Assembly: GCA_016864895.1 (NCBI GenBank)
Contig: CP046107.1
Location: forward strand, 372,001-436,000
Length of the DNA stretch: 64,000 nt
Direction: 5' to 3'
Source: Neisseriaceae bacterium
GTDB taxonomy: Bacteria; Pseudomonadota; Gammaproteobacteria; Burkholderiales; Neisseriaceae
A program made the position numbers and the translations under genes. The stretch's first letter is position 1. The number at the start of each line of letters is the position of its first letter. Of this stretch, positions 36,745-45,118 are shown in pieces. The notes beneath the pieces were generated by a model that worked only from the letters and a program-made list of their open reading frames with translations, searched no databases and was not told the origin of the DNA.

Positions 36745-37191
36745 TTAAAAAATACTAACCACCCCACAAGAATAATCAAGTGCTATTCTTAAATTTATTT
36801 CGATTCTATCTCCATTGATATTAGATATGCCTTGTATATCAAATAGTATAGACAATACTTGATTATCCGTTTTGTCTATGATCGGTGTAACCCTTATCGA
36901 ATTAGAATCCAATCTAGGCTCAAATTTAGATAGTATCTCTGTTATTTTCTCAGCAAGAACTATAGGATTAGTATTAATAGGTATAGACTCATTAAAAACA
37001 GAAGATCCTAAATTTAAAACAGAATTATCAACATACTCATAATTTCTTAGATCAAAGTAAGCACTGTGGGAAGCATCATTCAATAAATTTTCAATATCCC
37101 TAGACAAAGTCTCTTGAAAAAAAGAAGCCCCCCTTTTTCGAAAGGTTTGTGAACTCAACTTATCAAATAACACAGGAGAAGAAGTTTTCAT
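36745..37191 (-). CDS. tssE: T6SS baseplate protein TssE (gp25-like)
   Basis: A 148-residue protein of the phage T4 gp25 fold, central to the wedge and to starting sheath assembly. It has the SLSRDIENLLNDASH-like early helix (ETLSRDIENLLNDAS), YVDNSVLNLGSSVFN, and the conserved FEPRLDSNSIRVTP near residue 91, followed by a strand FDIQGISNINGD. It starts 99 bases after hcp, with a weak terminator-like hairpin between. Length and motifs are normal. Confidence 0.9.
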   Translation of the reverse strand: MKTSSPVLFDKLSSQTFRKRGASFFQETLSRDIENLLNDASHSAYFDLRNYEYVDNSVLNLGSSVFNESIPINTNPIVLAEKITEILSKFEPRLDSNSIRVTPIIDKTDNQVLSILFDIQGISNINGDRIEINLRIALDYSCGVVSIF

Positions 37192-37242
37192 TCAAAGCCA
37201 CCCACACTGTTTATGTAAAGCAAAAATAATACAAAACACAGA

Positions 37243-37267
37243 AGAAGAGAACCATCTATTCCCTTCT
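37243..37267 (-). terminator. Possible attenuator between hcp and tssE
   Basis: On the minus strand a 9-bp stem with one G-U pair (37259-37267 with 37243-37251, 7-base loop) lies 24 bases after the hcp stop. It is followed by a moderately T-rich stretch. A leaky terminator here would give more Hcp than downstream proteins. The stem is not GC-rich, so efficiency is doubtful. Confidence 0.4.
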
Positions 37268-37290
37268 CCTATCCCTCTACAATTACTAAA

Positions 37291-37815
37291 TTAGATCTTT
37301 GTATTGGTTCTCAAATCATAACCTGCTTTAATAGCGGCACCCATAGTACCATCATTATTTTGTTCTTTGTATTCAACTTCAATACGAGCAAAATTCAACT
37401 TGATAACATCCACAGGCAATACTGGATGCTCTTCAAAATCTTTTCTTGATCTATTCTCAATAAGAATATTACCTCTCGTATAAAATGATGATACTAGACA
37501 ATTACTAAAAGTTACTCGTAGAAAATCGTGCTGACCTTTACCAGCCTTCCTACATACTAATTCTGCCTTGTTAATATGTTCACCCGTTGCACAAAGCAAA
37601 AATAATTTAGGTGACGCCTTATTGGTAACCATATGAAATTCAAAGTCCTTCATCTCTACTTTACCAGCACCACCACCAGCACCAAATCCCCAATGACCAG
37701 AATTTTCTTCTCCCCATTGCCAAGATTGTAGTTGAATCCAGCCCCTATAAACACTATCAAGTGATTCCCCTTGTACACCATCTATCTTTAAAAAATAGTC
37801 GACTAAAGCTGCCAT
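37291..37815 (-). CDS. hcp: T6SS tube protein Hcp (TssD)
   Basis: A 174-residue protein that stacks as hexameric rings to form the injected tube. The start at 37815 (MAALVDYFLKIDGVQGESLD) has a strong AAGGAG site; the ATG ten codons earlier lacks one. The family features are present: IQLQSWQWGEENSGHWGFGAGGGAGKVEMKDFEF, SPKLFLLCATGEHI and VDVIKLNFARIEVEY. It is the first gene of the T6SS locus in the window. In many loci tssB and tssC would come directly before it; here the upstream kilobase is non-coding. Confidence 0.94.
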   Translation of the reverse strand: MAALVDYFLKIDGVQGESLDSVYRGWIQLQSWQWGEENSGHWGFGAGGGAGKVEMKDFEFHMVTNKASPKLFLLCATGEHINKAELVCRKAGKGQHDFLRVTFSNCLVSSFYTRGNILIENRSRKDFEEHPVLPVDVIKLNFARIEVEYKEQNNDGTMGAAIKAGYDLRTNTKI

Positions 37816-38827
37816 AATGTGATTCTCCTTAATTATCAAAATCAATTTAAATTAACAACTTAACTTTCTAACTTTTTCCATTAATTATTTAAAGGAAACA
37901 TTAATTTACAATTCACGTAGCTGTTAATGACTGAAACAAACATCATCAACACGCAATGAACAAGTCATTAAAAAATTCATGTTCGCTCACGATTATCGTA
38001 TAACATCCAGTTGTTTTACAAGCTTTTTTGACTTGCTGCTATATCTTTTAATTAGAATAATGCCATTATCTATTCTCTACATAGATGGAATTCACCATGT
38101 ACGCTATATTTTATTTTACATACAAGCTAAAAAAAAATTTAAGAAAAAAACCACACATACAACAGTATTAGAAAATCATAAGTGAAAATATATAAACAAA
38201 AAAATAATCTATACTCACCAAGTAACTTATTACTTACTCTAAAAGAATGAGATTTACTATCTTATGCCAACTGAATTAGTAGATTACATACTTAATAGAT
38301 TCATCATGATAACCTTACTACACCATTCACTTCCCAAATCCAACCAAGAACGTCCTACTTCTTAAGTATTTATTGTTTCATCAGTATTTATTACTACCAG
38401 CAGTCCATAGCACTACCAGCAGTCCATAGCACCTAATTGCTTAACCATATCCACCCTAAAGAATTAAGTATCCATAACAAATAAAATATCAATCGTAAAA
38501 AAATAGTTCTCTGCGATCAAAGAATTTAACTTTCTGGTAAACAATTATGGTTCACTCAAAACAAAAATTTCCAACTTGATCGGCTCAGTATATCAATATG
38601 AGTTCACTATATTTTAATAACAAAATAATATGAACGCATACCACCCATGTAAACTTTAGAAAAATTAAATTCTATGATTTCAATATATTGATTAATAAAT
38701 GATTTATTTATTTTTTTATGTTAATATTTGCTGTTTTTTTAAATAGTAAGTATGATGTTTGGCTAGTGACTGTTACTTATCATTTCATACAAAAAAAGAC
38801 TTACTATTAACTGTTACATTAAAAATT
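37816..38827. other. Gene-free region upstream of hcp and rluE
   Basis: No gene is supported. Open frames here are short and lack ribosome sites. A 19-bp tandem pair is at 38394-38431. The hcp promoter must lie in the first ~200 bases, but no clear sigma-70 or sigma-54 site stands out. The absence of tssB-tssC remnants is notable, since this is where they would be expected. Confidence 0.5.
38394..38431. repeat. 19-bp tandem duplication
   Basis: The unit CTACCAGCAGTCCATAGCA occurs twice in perfect tandem (38394-38412 and 38413-38431). It lies in non-coding DNA upstream of the pseudouridine synthase gene. No function is apparent. Confidence 0.9.
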
Positions 38828-39394
38828 ATGTCTAATATTCCTATTATTCTTTTTAATAAACCTTACGGGGTGGTCTGCCAATTTTCACCTCACGAAAAAT
38901 ATCCAACTCTAAAAGATTATATTGACATTCCCAACTACTATCCTGCGGGTCGTTTAGATATGGACAGTGAAGGCTTACTTATGTTAACCAATGATGGACG
39001 TTTACAACATCAAGTTAGTCATCCTAAATTTAAACAAAATAAAACCTATTTTGCTCAATTAGAGGGAGTTCCTGATACAAGAAAATTAAAGCTTTTAGAA
39101 ACTGAAATTCATTTTAAGGACTTCATCACCCAACCTGCCAAATTTCGTCTATTAGAAACTCATGAAATTGCTAAAATATGGCCAAGAGTTCCTCCCATTA
39201 GGATGAGAAAGAGTATCTCTGACTTTTGGATTGCTATCACTTTACAAGAAGGAAAAAATCGACAAGTAAGAAAGATGACAGCTCATGTTGGCTATCCTTG
39301 CTTACGCCTCATTCGGATTCAGATAGGCAGAATCAATTTATTCGATATAAACTTATCTTTAGGTCAATATCAATTAGTTTCAACCTTGCCATAA
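38828..39394 (+). CDS. rluE: rRNA large-subunit pseudouridine synthase, RluE-like
   Basis: A 188-residue enzyme of the RsuA/RluE branch, started at the ATG at 38828 (MSNIPIILFNKPYGVVCQF). The catalytic motif is AGRLDMDSEGLLMLTNDG, with the aspartate that attacks uridine. PPIRMRKSISDFWIAITLQEGKNRQVRKMTAHVG is the conserved C-terminal motif. It lacks an N-terminal S4 domain, as RluE does; RluE modifies U2457 of 23S rRNA in Escherichia coli. It is a single gene followed by a small terminator. Confidence 0.88.
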   Translation: MSNIPIILFNKPYGVVCQFSPHEKYPTLKDYIDIPNYYPAGRLDMDSEGLLMLTNDGRLQHQVSHPKFKQNKTYFAQLEGVPDTRKLKLLETEIHFKDFITQPAKFRLLETHEIAKIWPRVPPIRMRKSISDFWIAITLQEGKNRQVRKMTAHVGYPCLRLIRIQIGRINLFDINLSLGQYQLVSTLP

Positions 39395-39397
39395 AAA

Positions 39398-39434
39398 ATT
39401 AGTATCTACCACTAATCTTGTTTGTTTTTTTGTA
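39398..39434 (+). terminator. Terminator after the pseudouridine synthase gene
   Basis: A 6-bp stem (ATTAGT at 39398-39403 with ACTAAT at 39411-39416) is followed by CTTGTTTGTTTTTTT. The stem is weak but the T tract is good and it begins 4 bases after the stop codon. Confidence 0.5.
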
Positions 39435-39936
39435 TCTATTTTTCAATAAAGAATGATTATTCTACTAACTAATTAACTTCTCACCTTCCCAAATCCCTAT
39501 TGAACCCAATGGATATTTTGGCAACCAATTCCTATTATCAAAATAGGACTATAATGTTGCAATGAAGACTAATTTTTTCTCGAACTAGCTGATCACACAG
39601 TCGGCTTATTACATCATGACTAAAATTATTAGAAAAAAAATATCTTGATCAGGATAATGAAATATTTTCAAAGGATTGCCGTAATCTTAAATAAAGATAA
39701 AACTGAACTAAATCACTTTTAAAGCATATTTTTTTTGATAAGAATTTTTTTAACATTTCTATGACAATATTTATCCCACATTTTGTTTACGATAAATATA
39801 ATTTCTCAAATCTTTAGTACATTAATAATAAATTTATACTCTAACCATAACAATCTTTTTTAATTTGTCAACTCATTTAAAAACACATTTAATTCATCAA
39901 ACATATGGTATCATGCTGTTCGAAAAAACTTGTCTA
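39435..39936. other. Gene-free region between rluE and rlpA
   Basis: About 500 bases of AT-rich DNA between convergent genes. No open frame with a ribosome site, no RNA gene and no clear repeat is seen. Confidence 0.5.
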
Positions 39937-40488
39937 CTATTCGAGTATCTCAACTTTAACTTTAGCAACACCTTTGGAAACGAACCCCAACTCTTGAGCG
40001 GCTACGTAAGAAACATCTAAAATTCTCTTTCCCATATATGGGCCTCTATCATTGACCTTTAAAGTAACCCTTTTATTATTTTTTAAATTAGTCACTCTAA
40101 TTTTAGTATTCAAAGGCAATTTTTTATGTGCAGCTGTCATCTTATACATATCATATATTTCACCTGAAGCAGTACGTCTACCATGAAAGGATTTCCCATA
40201 CCAAGAAGCTAAACCTGTTTGTTCAAATTTAACAACCTGTTCTTTCTGAAATTTAGAGGCTGTACTATTCATCAAAATATCGTCTACTACCTGTTTATTT
40301 TTAATGATCCTAGCCCCCAACTGCTTAAAATTAGATGATTGAATAACAAAATTTTTATGTCTCGTTGAATCATCATTCACAACAGGATCAAATAAATTAC
40401 TAATAAAAACCTGGCTATCCAGACTTGAAGCTAATGAATGATGAATTAACAACCTACTTACTACCGCAAATACTAAAATTTTTTTCAT
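39937..40488 (-). CDS. rlpA: RlpA family protein (septal ring lytic transglycosylase-like)
   Basis: A 183-residue secreted protein with a signal peptide (KKILVFAVVSRLLIHHSLA). The double-psi beta-barrel domain fills the C-terminal half: GLASWYGKSFHGRRTASGEIYDMYKMTAAHKKLPL, then RVTNLKNNKRVTLKVNDRGPY and DVSYVAAQELGF. These are the RlpA catalytic-domain motifs; RlpA cuts peptide-free glycan strands. The SPOR domain found in longer RlpA proteins, which targets division sites, is missing, and no lipobox cysteine is evident, so it is a short form. It is monocistronic, with a long hairpin upstream. Confidence 0.88.
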   Translation of the reverse strand: MKKILVFAVVSRLLIHHSLASSLDSQVFISNLFDPVVNDDSTRHKNFVIQSSNFKQLGARIIKNKQVVDDILMNSTASKFQKEQVVKFEQTGLASWYGKSFHGRRTASGEIYDMYKMTAAHKKLPLNTKIRVTNLKNNKRVTLKVNDRGPYMGKRILDVSYVAAQELGFVSKGVAKVKVEILE

Positions 40489-41271
40489 TCAAATCCTAAA
40501 AATAAAAAAAAATTAAAAATTGCATTGTAACAAGATAATTTTTCAAAATTATCTAATTATTTTCTTGTTACTCCTCATTTTAACTTGACTACATAATTAA
40601 CTCTATAGATTAACCTTCCCCCTTTGTTTTTTAATTCTTTATGGATATTAGACATTAATTTTAACTAAGCTCATATCCCTCTATACTACTGTAATTAATT
40701 ACTGGATTTAAAAAACTTGTAATGTAGCGAATACACAACAATCTTGTAAATCTACAGAAAAATGAGAAGTACTACAATTATTGCCTAAAATCCAAAAAAT
40801 TTCATGTATACGGACAAAAATACCTTCTGCCACCTTTTGGCTCTACCACGACAAATTAAATGTAACTTTTTTAAATTAATAAACAACATAAACGAGCAGA
40901 TAAGATACAAAGATCCTCCTGATGAACTATCTGATTCCTCTAGTGCATGAAAAGGTGGATAATCATTACTTCTGTCATTCAGATAACCAAGGTTACAACC
41001 CGGGTATTTGTAAATTTATGACATAAGCTGCCATTTGCTATTTTATTTAAATTACTTTGTGGTCTATTATTGTTTAATATACAAATGAGAGAAAAAATAT
41101 AGCATAATCGGACATGATATTCAGTAAGTCATTGCCAATAGCGTTATACTATTACCATTGCTATTTGACAAAAGACATAAACTAAAAAAACAAAGGTACT
41201 TAAGTACTCCATTGATTTAGAATCACCAGAGCTTATAGCTTATATTAACCCATTTACCTTGAAAGTGTGAA
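40489..41271. other. Gene-free region upstream of rlpA
   Basis: A nested inverted repeat lies at 40527-40571. On the minus strand a frame of about 75 codons without ATG or ribosome site covers roughly 40775-41010 (contains SNDYPPFHALEESDSSSGGS); it matches nothing recognised and may be chance or an eroded gene. Nothing else is supported. Confidence 0.4.
40527..40571. repeat. Nested inverted repeat upstream of rlpA
   Basis: An inner 10-bp stem (AGATAATTTT at 40533-40542 with AAAATTATCT at 40545-40554, 2-base loop) lies within an outer 8-bp pair (GTAACAAG at 40527-40534 and CTTGTTAC at 40564-40571). It begins 39 bases upstream of the rlpA start and could be an operator or leader structure. Confidence 0.55.
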
Positions 41272-41505
41272 ATGTTCCAAAAAATACTAATGCTAACCAT
41301 GGTTTCATCGATCTCTATGTTAATTATAGGAATATTCATGGGTGTAGCAATTACAAATCAAATTCCTATGAATAAAGAAGTATCTTCTGTGGGGAATACT
41401 GAAGCTGGTTACATTGATCAAATAAAGTTACTTAACCAAGAAGTTATTAAACAAAGTAACATGCGACAAAATTGTGAAGCTCTTTTAAATAAACTACAAA
41501 AATAA
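41272..41505 (+). CDS. Small single-pass membrane protein, unknown
   Basis: A 77-residue open frame: an N-terminal membrane segment (about residues 5-28, ILMLTMVSSISMLIIGIFMG) followed by a polar, probably coiled-coil C-terminus (DQIKLLNQEVIKQSNMRQN). No strong ribosome site precedes the ATG. It is alone, convergent with the ABC transporter pair. No family is recognised. The composition is protein-like, but it could be a chance frame. Confidence 0.4.
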   Translation: MFQKILMLTMVSSISMLIIGIFMGVAITNQIPMNKEVSSVGNTEAGYIDQIKLLNQEVIKQSNMRQNCEALLNKLQK

Positions 41506-41540
41506 AATTTTGTTGTTTTTGTATTTATTAAAATTGTCTC

Positions 41541-43313
41541 TTAATTTATTAATTGAATTTTGTCTATTGATTGTTGTAAATTCCAAAAGTTGGCATACGT
41601 CTTAGAATGGCTTAATAGATGATCATGTTTCCCACTTTCCAGGACTGTACCATTGTCTAGAACAATAATATTATCAGCACCACTAATTGTGGTTAAACGA
41701 TGAGAAATCACTATTACGGTTTTATTTTTTACTAATTCTGTGACTGCGCTTTGCACTGCAAGTTCATTTTCAACATCCAAAGAGGCTGTAGGCTCATCTA
41801 ATACCACTATGGGAGAATTTTTTAATAAAGCACGAGCGATAGAAATTCTTTGTTTTTCTCCACCTGAAAAATTGTTTCCATTATCACTGACTATAGTATC
41901 ATAGCCATCTGGTAATCTAGTGATAAAAGAATGGCATTGTGCTAGCTTAGCCACCTGATAAATTTCTTCCTCAGTAGCATCAGACCTACCCATCCTAATA
42001 TTGTTATATATAGTATCATTAAATAAATAGACATCCTGAAATACAACCGTTATTAAGCTCATTAAATATTCTATAGGCATTTCTCTAATATCTACATTTC
42101 CAATCTTAATAGATCCTTTCTGGATATCAGAAAAGCGCATTAATAAACGAATTAAAGTTGATTTACCGCACCCACTCCCACCCACTATCGCAGTCATACT
42201 TCTGTCTTGGAACTCAAGAGAAATATCATTCAAAATAATAGAGTCGTTATTTTCATAATAAAAACTAACATGTTCATATGTAATGGTATAATTTTCTGGT
42301 ATTTTAATAATTCCACTAGATACTTTTTGCTTTTCTATATTCAATAAATCGGTTATATTTTTATAACCAACACCCAAAACCTCCATTACTGCTACATATA
42401 AAACTAAATTACTAAACATTTCATTAAATCGAACAAAAATGACCATCATTGTAGCTACAACAGTTGCCCCAAGAGAACCAGTTACTACCCAAACAGATCC
42501 CAGTACAATTGCAAGGTATAACCCTAACTCTATTGTTAATGCAATAATCAGATTAGGTTTCCCACCTTTCTTTTGCCCCATACACTGAATTTTATTAACT
42601 TGCTCACATAATTTTTGATATTGATTAAGATTATTTGATATGGTATTGGTCGATTTAATGATTGAGATACCCTGTATCAATTCAACCAATTCAGCATTCA
42701 TTTTTTGTACTGCATTTGCTAAATAAGTAAATCCTCGATTAAATGCGGGTCTTCTCCATATATACAAACCAAAAGAAAAAGGAAAAATTGCTAATAACAT
42801 CAGACCCAATCTCCAATCTATAAAAAACATTACTATAGTTACAACCACTGGAACAGTCACTGAAAAAATAATTAATGAAGTAATCGTAGAGGTGTAACTA
42901 ATAGCCTCTTCAACATTTCCTAAAAAAATGGCATTTAGTTCTCCTGATCGTCTTTGGTGTAATTTTTCTAACGGTATTTTTCTTAAATGATCACCCAATT
43001 CTAAGCGTAGATCCGTACCAGCTTTAACACTATATCCATCCATATCATAATTAAGGGACAAGAATCTAAAAACTAAACTCAAAATACCCAAAATTAATGT
43101 CATAACCAAATATTCGACTAAATTTTTATAGTCTAGCCATTGGATGGCATCAAATACCGGATACAAACTAGTCAATAAAATAGCTAATAACAGCGCTGAA
43201 ATAAAATTGTATATGAACGTTAATTTCAATTTTCTTTGATACTGCCCACTTGCTTTAATAACTTGACTAAAGGTTTCCTTACTCAAATTTATATTTTGAA
43301 GTAATTTTTTCAT
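41541..43313 (-). CDS. ABC transporter, fused permease/ATPase, second of a pair (siderophore-type)
   Basis: A 590-residue half-transporter started at the ATG at 43313 (MKKLLQNINLSKETF), which has an AAGGA site and lies 8 bases after the previous stop. Six membrane segments fill residues ~20-300. The ATPase domain follows with Walker A GGSGCGKST, signature NFSGGEKQRISIARAL and Walker B PIVVLDEPTASLD. It pairs with the preceding gene as a heterodimer. Such pairs resemble IrtA/IrtB and YbtP/YbtQ, which import iron-siderophores despite an exporter fold. The substrate is inferred from the upstream Fur-like site, not from the protein itself. Confidence 0.85.
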   Translation of the reverse strand: MKKLLQNINLSKETFSQVIKASGQYQRKLKLTFIYNFISALLLAILLTSLYPVFDAIQWLDYKNLVEYLVMTLILGILSLVFRFLSLNYDMDGYSVKAGTDLRLELGDHLRKIPLEKLHQRRSGELNAIFLGNVEEAISYTSTITSLIIFSVTVPVVVTIVMFFIDWRLGLMLLAIFPFSFGLYIWRRPAFNRGFTYLANAVQKMNAELVELIQGISIIKSTNTISNNLNQYQKLCEQVNKIQCMGQKKGGKPNLIIALTIELGLYLAIVLGSVWVVTGSLGATVVATMMVIFVRFNEMFSNLVLYVAVMEVLGVGYKNITDLLNIEKQKVSSGIIKIPENYTITYEHVSFYYENNDSIILNDISLEFQDRSMTAIVGGSGCGKSTLIRLLMRFSDIQKGSIKIGNVDIREMPIEYLMSLITVVFQDVYLFNDTIYNNIRMGRSDATEEEIYQVAKLAQCHSFITRLPDGYDTIVSDNGNNFSGGEKQRISIARALLKNSPIVVLDEPTASLDVENELAVQSAVTELVKNKTVIVISHRLTTISGADNIIVLDNGTVLESGKHDHLLSHSKTYANFWNLQQSIDKIQLIN

Positions 43314-43321
43314 AAAAATCC

Positions 43322-45070
43322 TTATTCTCTTAGTAGTTGCCAAGATTGAGCTTTATCATATGCCTGCCACAGTTTATAATAATGCTGTCCTAGATCTAAT
43401 AAATCTTGATGTTGTCCCTGCTCCACAATGCGACCTTGATCTAAAACTAATATCTGATGTGCATCTCTAATGGTAAATAACCTATGGGCTATCATGATAA
43501 CAGTTTTATTTTTAATTAATTGAGAAATTGCTTTGATCAATAAAGCTTCATTTTCAGGGTCAGCATGAGCTGTTGCCTCATCTAAAATTAAAATGGGTCT
43601 ATTCTGTAAAAAAGCTCTTGCAATCGTGATCCTCTGCCTCTGCCCCCCAGATAAAAAAGAACCCCCTTCACCTACCAATGTATCATAGCCATTAGGCAAT
43701 TTACAGATAAATTCATGAGCTTGTGCTTTTTTAGCTGCTGTAATAACATCTTTTCTATCTACATTTTGTAAGCCGTAACTGATATTATTAATAATAGAAT
43801 CATAAAATAAAAAATTATCCTGAAAGACAAAGGCAATTGTGTTCATCAATTCTTCAGTAGGTATATTTTTGATATCTGTACCTCCAATTTTTATAGCCCC
43901 TACCGTAGTATCCCAAAATCTTGGTATTAAACGAGCCAACGTACTTTTACCAGAGCCAGAAGCACCAACAATTGCAGTAAATGTATTTTCTTTTATAAAA
44001 AAACTTACTTCCTCTAAGATCCAATCACTTTTATTGTCATAATACCTAAAACTCACATTATCAAACTCTATATCATGCTTTTGAATACTTTGTGGATGTT
44101 CACTAATTGACAAAGTTGGTGTAGACTCAATTTCTAAAATACGCCTTATCGATATTTTTGCTTTTTGTAAGGCATCTTGAAGGAACATAAATGGCGTAAT
44201 AGTTTCAATTAAACAATTACCTATCAACAAGATAGCTAACCAATAAATAAAATCTAATTGTTGGTTTTGCCACCAATAAAAACCAAACCATAAAATTCCA
44301 ATAAGCGTTGGAATGGGATTCAATAAACACATAGAAATTTTATATCCTAATCCAGCTTGTTGATACCAACCAAGCATCATAGACTGATGTTTTAATAATG
44401 AATCTTTATAACGCTTGAAAGAACTTGTCCCACTATCAAATATTTTAACAATAGGCATAGCTTGTACAAACTCGATAATTGATGCACTAATTTTTTCTCT
44501 TGAATCATTATACTCTTGCATTCTATCTTGGATATTAGGTAACGAAATTCTAGCAATAATGACAATGATCATTACTAAAATGATTAAGAATAGTGTTAAT
44601 TTCCAACTTAAAAATAATAAGGTAGTAACAATTAAAATAGGTGCTATCACTGCTCTTGCCATTAAAGGTGGGGCATCTGCTACATAAGCATGAATGCCTT
44701 TCACATCGTCTTGTAAAACTTTAATAAGTGTTCCTTGCCCCAATCGATAAATTTCACCCAGAGGCATCTTGGCAATATGTTGTGTTAAACGTGAGCGCAA
44801 TAAAAGTTCTAAATCATAAGAAGCAAAATGTGAAATGTCTACTGATTTTAATCTCGTATACATACTGACTAAGTTTAAAATTAATACAACAAGCAATAAT
44901 GAAATAAATAGGTTGAATGTAATATTCCCTGAAATTAAAACTTTTGCTAAAAGTGCCATACTCATCAAAGAAGAAATATTAGCCACTACTGAAATACAGC
45001 TTAATATAATTGAAATATTAATTTTTGATCGTACTGGTTCGGTGATTGACTTGATGTCTTTTTTACCCAT
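43322..45070 (-). CDS. ABC transporter, fused permease/ATPase, first of a pair (siderophore-type)
   Basis: A 582-residue half-transporter started at the ATG at 45070 (MGKKDIKSITEPVRSK), just downstream of the Fur-like palindrome; the ATG at 45127 would place the palindrome inside the gene. The membrane domain covers residues ~20-300. The ATPase domain has GASGSGKST, FLSGGQRQRITIARAF and PILILDEATAHADPENE. The HADPEN variant of the D-loop is frequent in siderophore-linked members of this family. It is the first gene of a two-gene operon, probably iron-repressed. Confidence 0.85.
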   Translation of the reverse strand: MGKKDIKSITEPVRSKINISIILSCISVVANISSLMSMALLAKVLISGNITFNLFISLLLVVLILNLVSMYTRLKSVDISHFASYDLELLLRSRLTQHIAKMPLGEIYRLGQGTLIKVLQDDVKGIHAYVADAPPLMARAVIAPILIVTTLLFLSWKLTLFLIILVMIIVIIARISLPNIQDRMQEYNDSREKISASIIEFVQAMPIVKIFDSGTSSFKRYKDSLLKHQSMMLGWYQQAGLGYKISMCLLNPIPTLIGILWFGFYWWQNQQLDFIYWLAILLIGNCLIETITPFMFLQDALQKAKISIRRILEIESTPTLSISEHPQSIQKHDIEFDNVSFRYYDNKSDWILEEVSFFIKENTFTAIVGASGSGKSTLARLIPRFWDTTVGAIKIGGTDIKNIPTEELMNTIAFVFQDNFLFYDSIINNISYGLQNVDRKDVITAAKKAQAHEFICKLPNGYDTLVGEGGSFLSGGQRQRITIARAFLQNRPILILDEATAHADPENEALLIKAISQLIKNKTVIMIAHRLFTIRDAHQILVLDQGRIVEQGQHQDLLDLGQHYYKLWQAYDKAQSWQLLRE

Positions 45071-45081
45071 AATTAGAAGTT

Positions 45082-45118
45082 TTAAACTATAATGATAATT
45101 CTTATCATTATAGTTTAA
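45082..45118 (-). promoter_or_regulatory. Fur-box-like perfect palindrome upstream of the ABC transporter operon
   Basis: Two 17-base arms (45082-45098 and 45102-45118) form a perfect inverted repeat around TTC. The centre AATGATAATTCTTATCATT closely fits the Fur consensus GATAATGATAATCATTATC. TATAAT occurs in the arms on both strands and could serve as the -10 element. It sits 12 bases upstream of the start codon chosen, so Fur binding would block transcription. Confidence 0.75.

Noticed and set aside
37979..38185. 68-codon frame upstream of the pseudouridine synthase
   Set aside because: No ribosome site, no recognisable domain, low-complexity lysine end; likely chance in AT-rich DNA.
14686..38827. 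T6SS locus as a recently acquired genomic island
   Set aside because: No integrase, transposase, tRNA-end duplication or att-like repeat is seen at either edge, and base composition looks like the surroundings.
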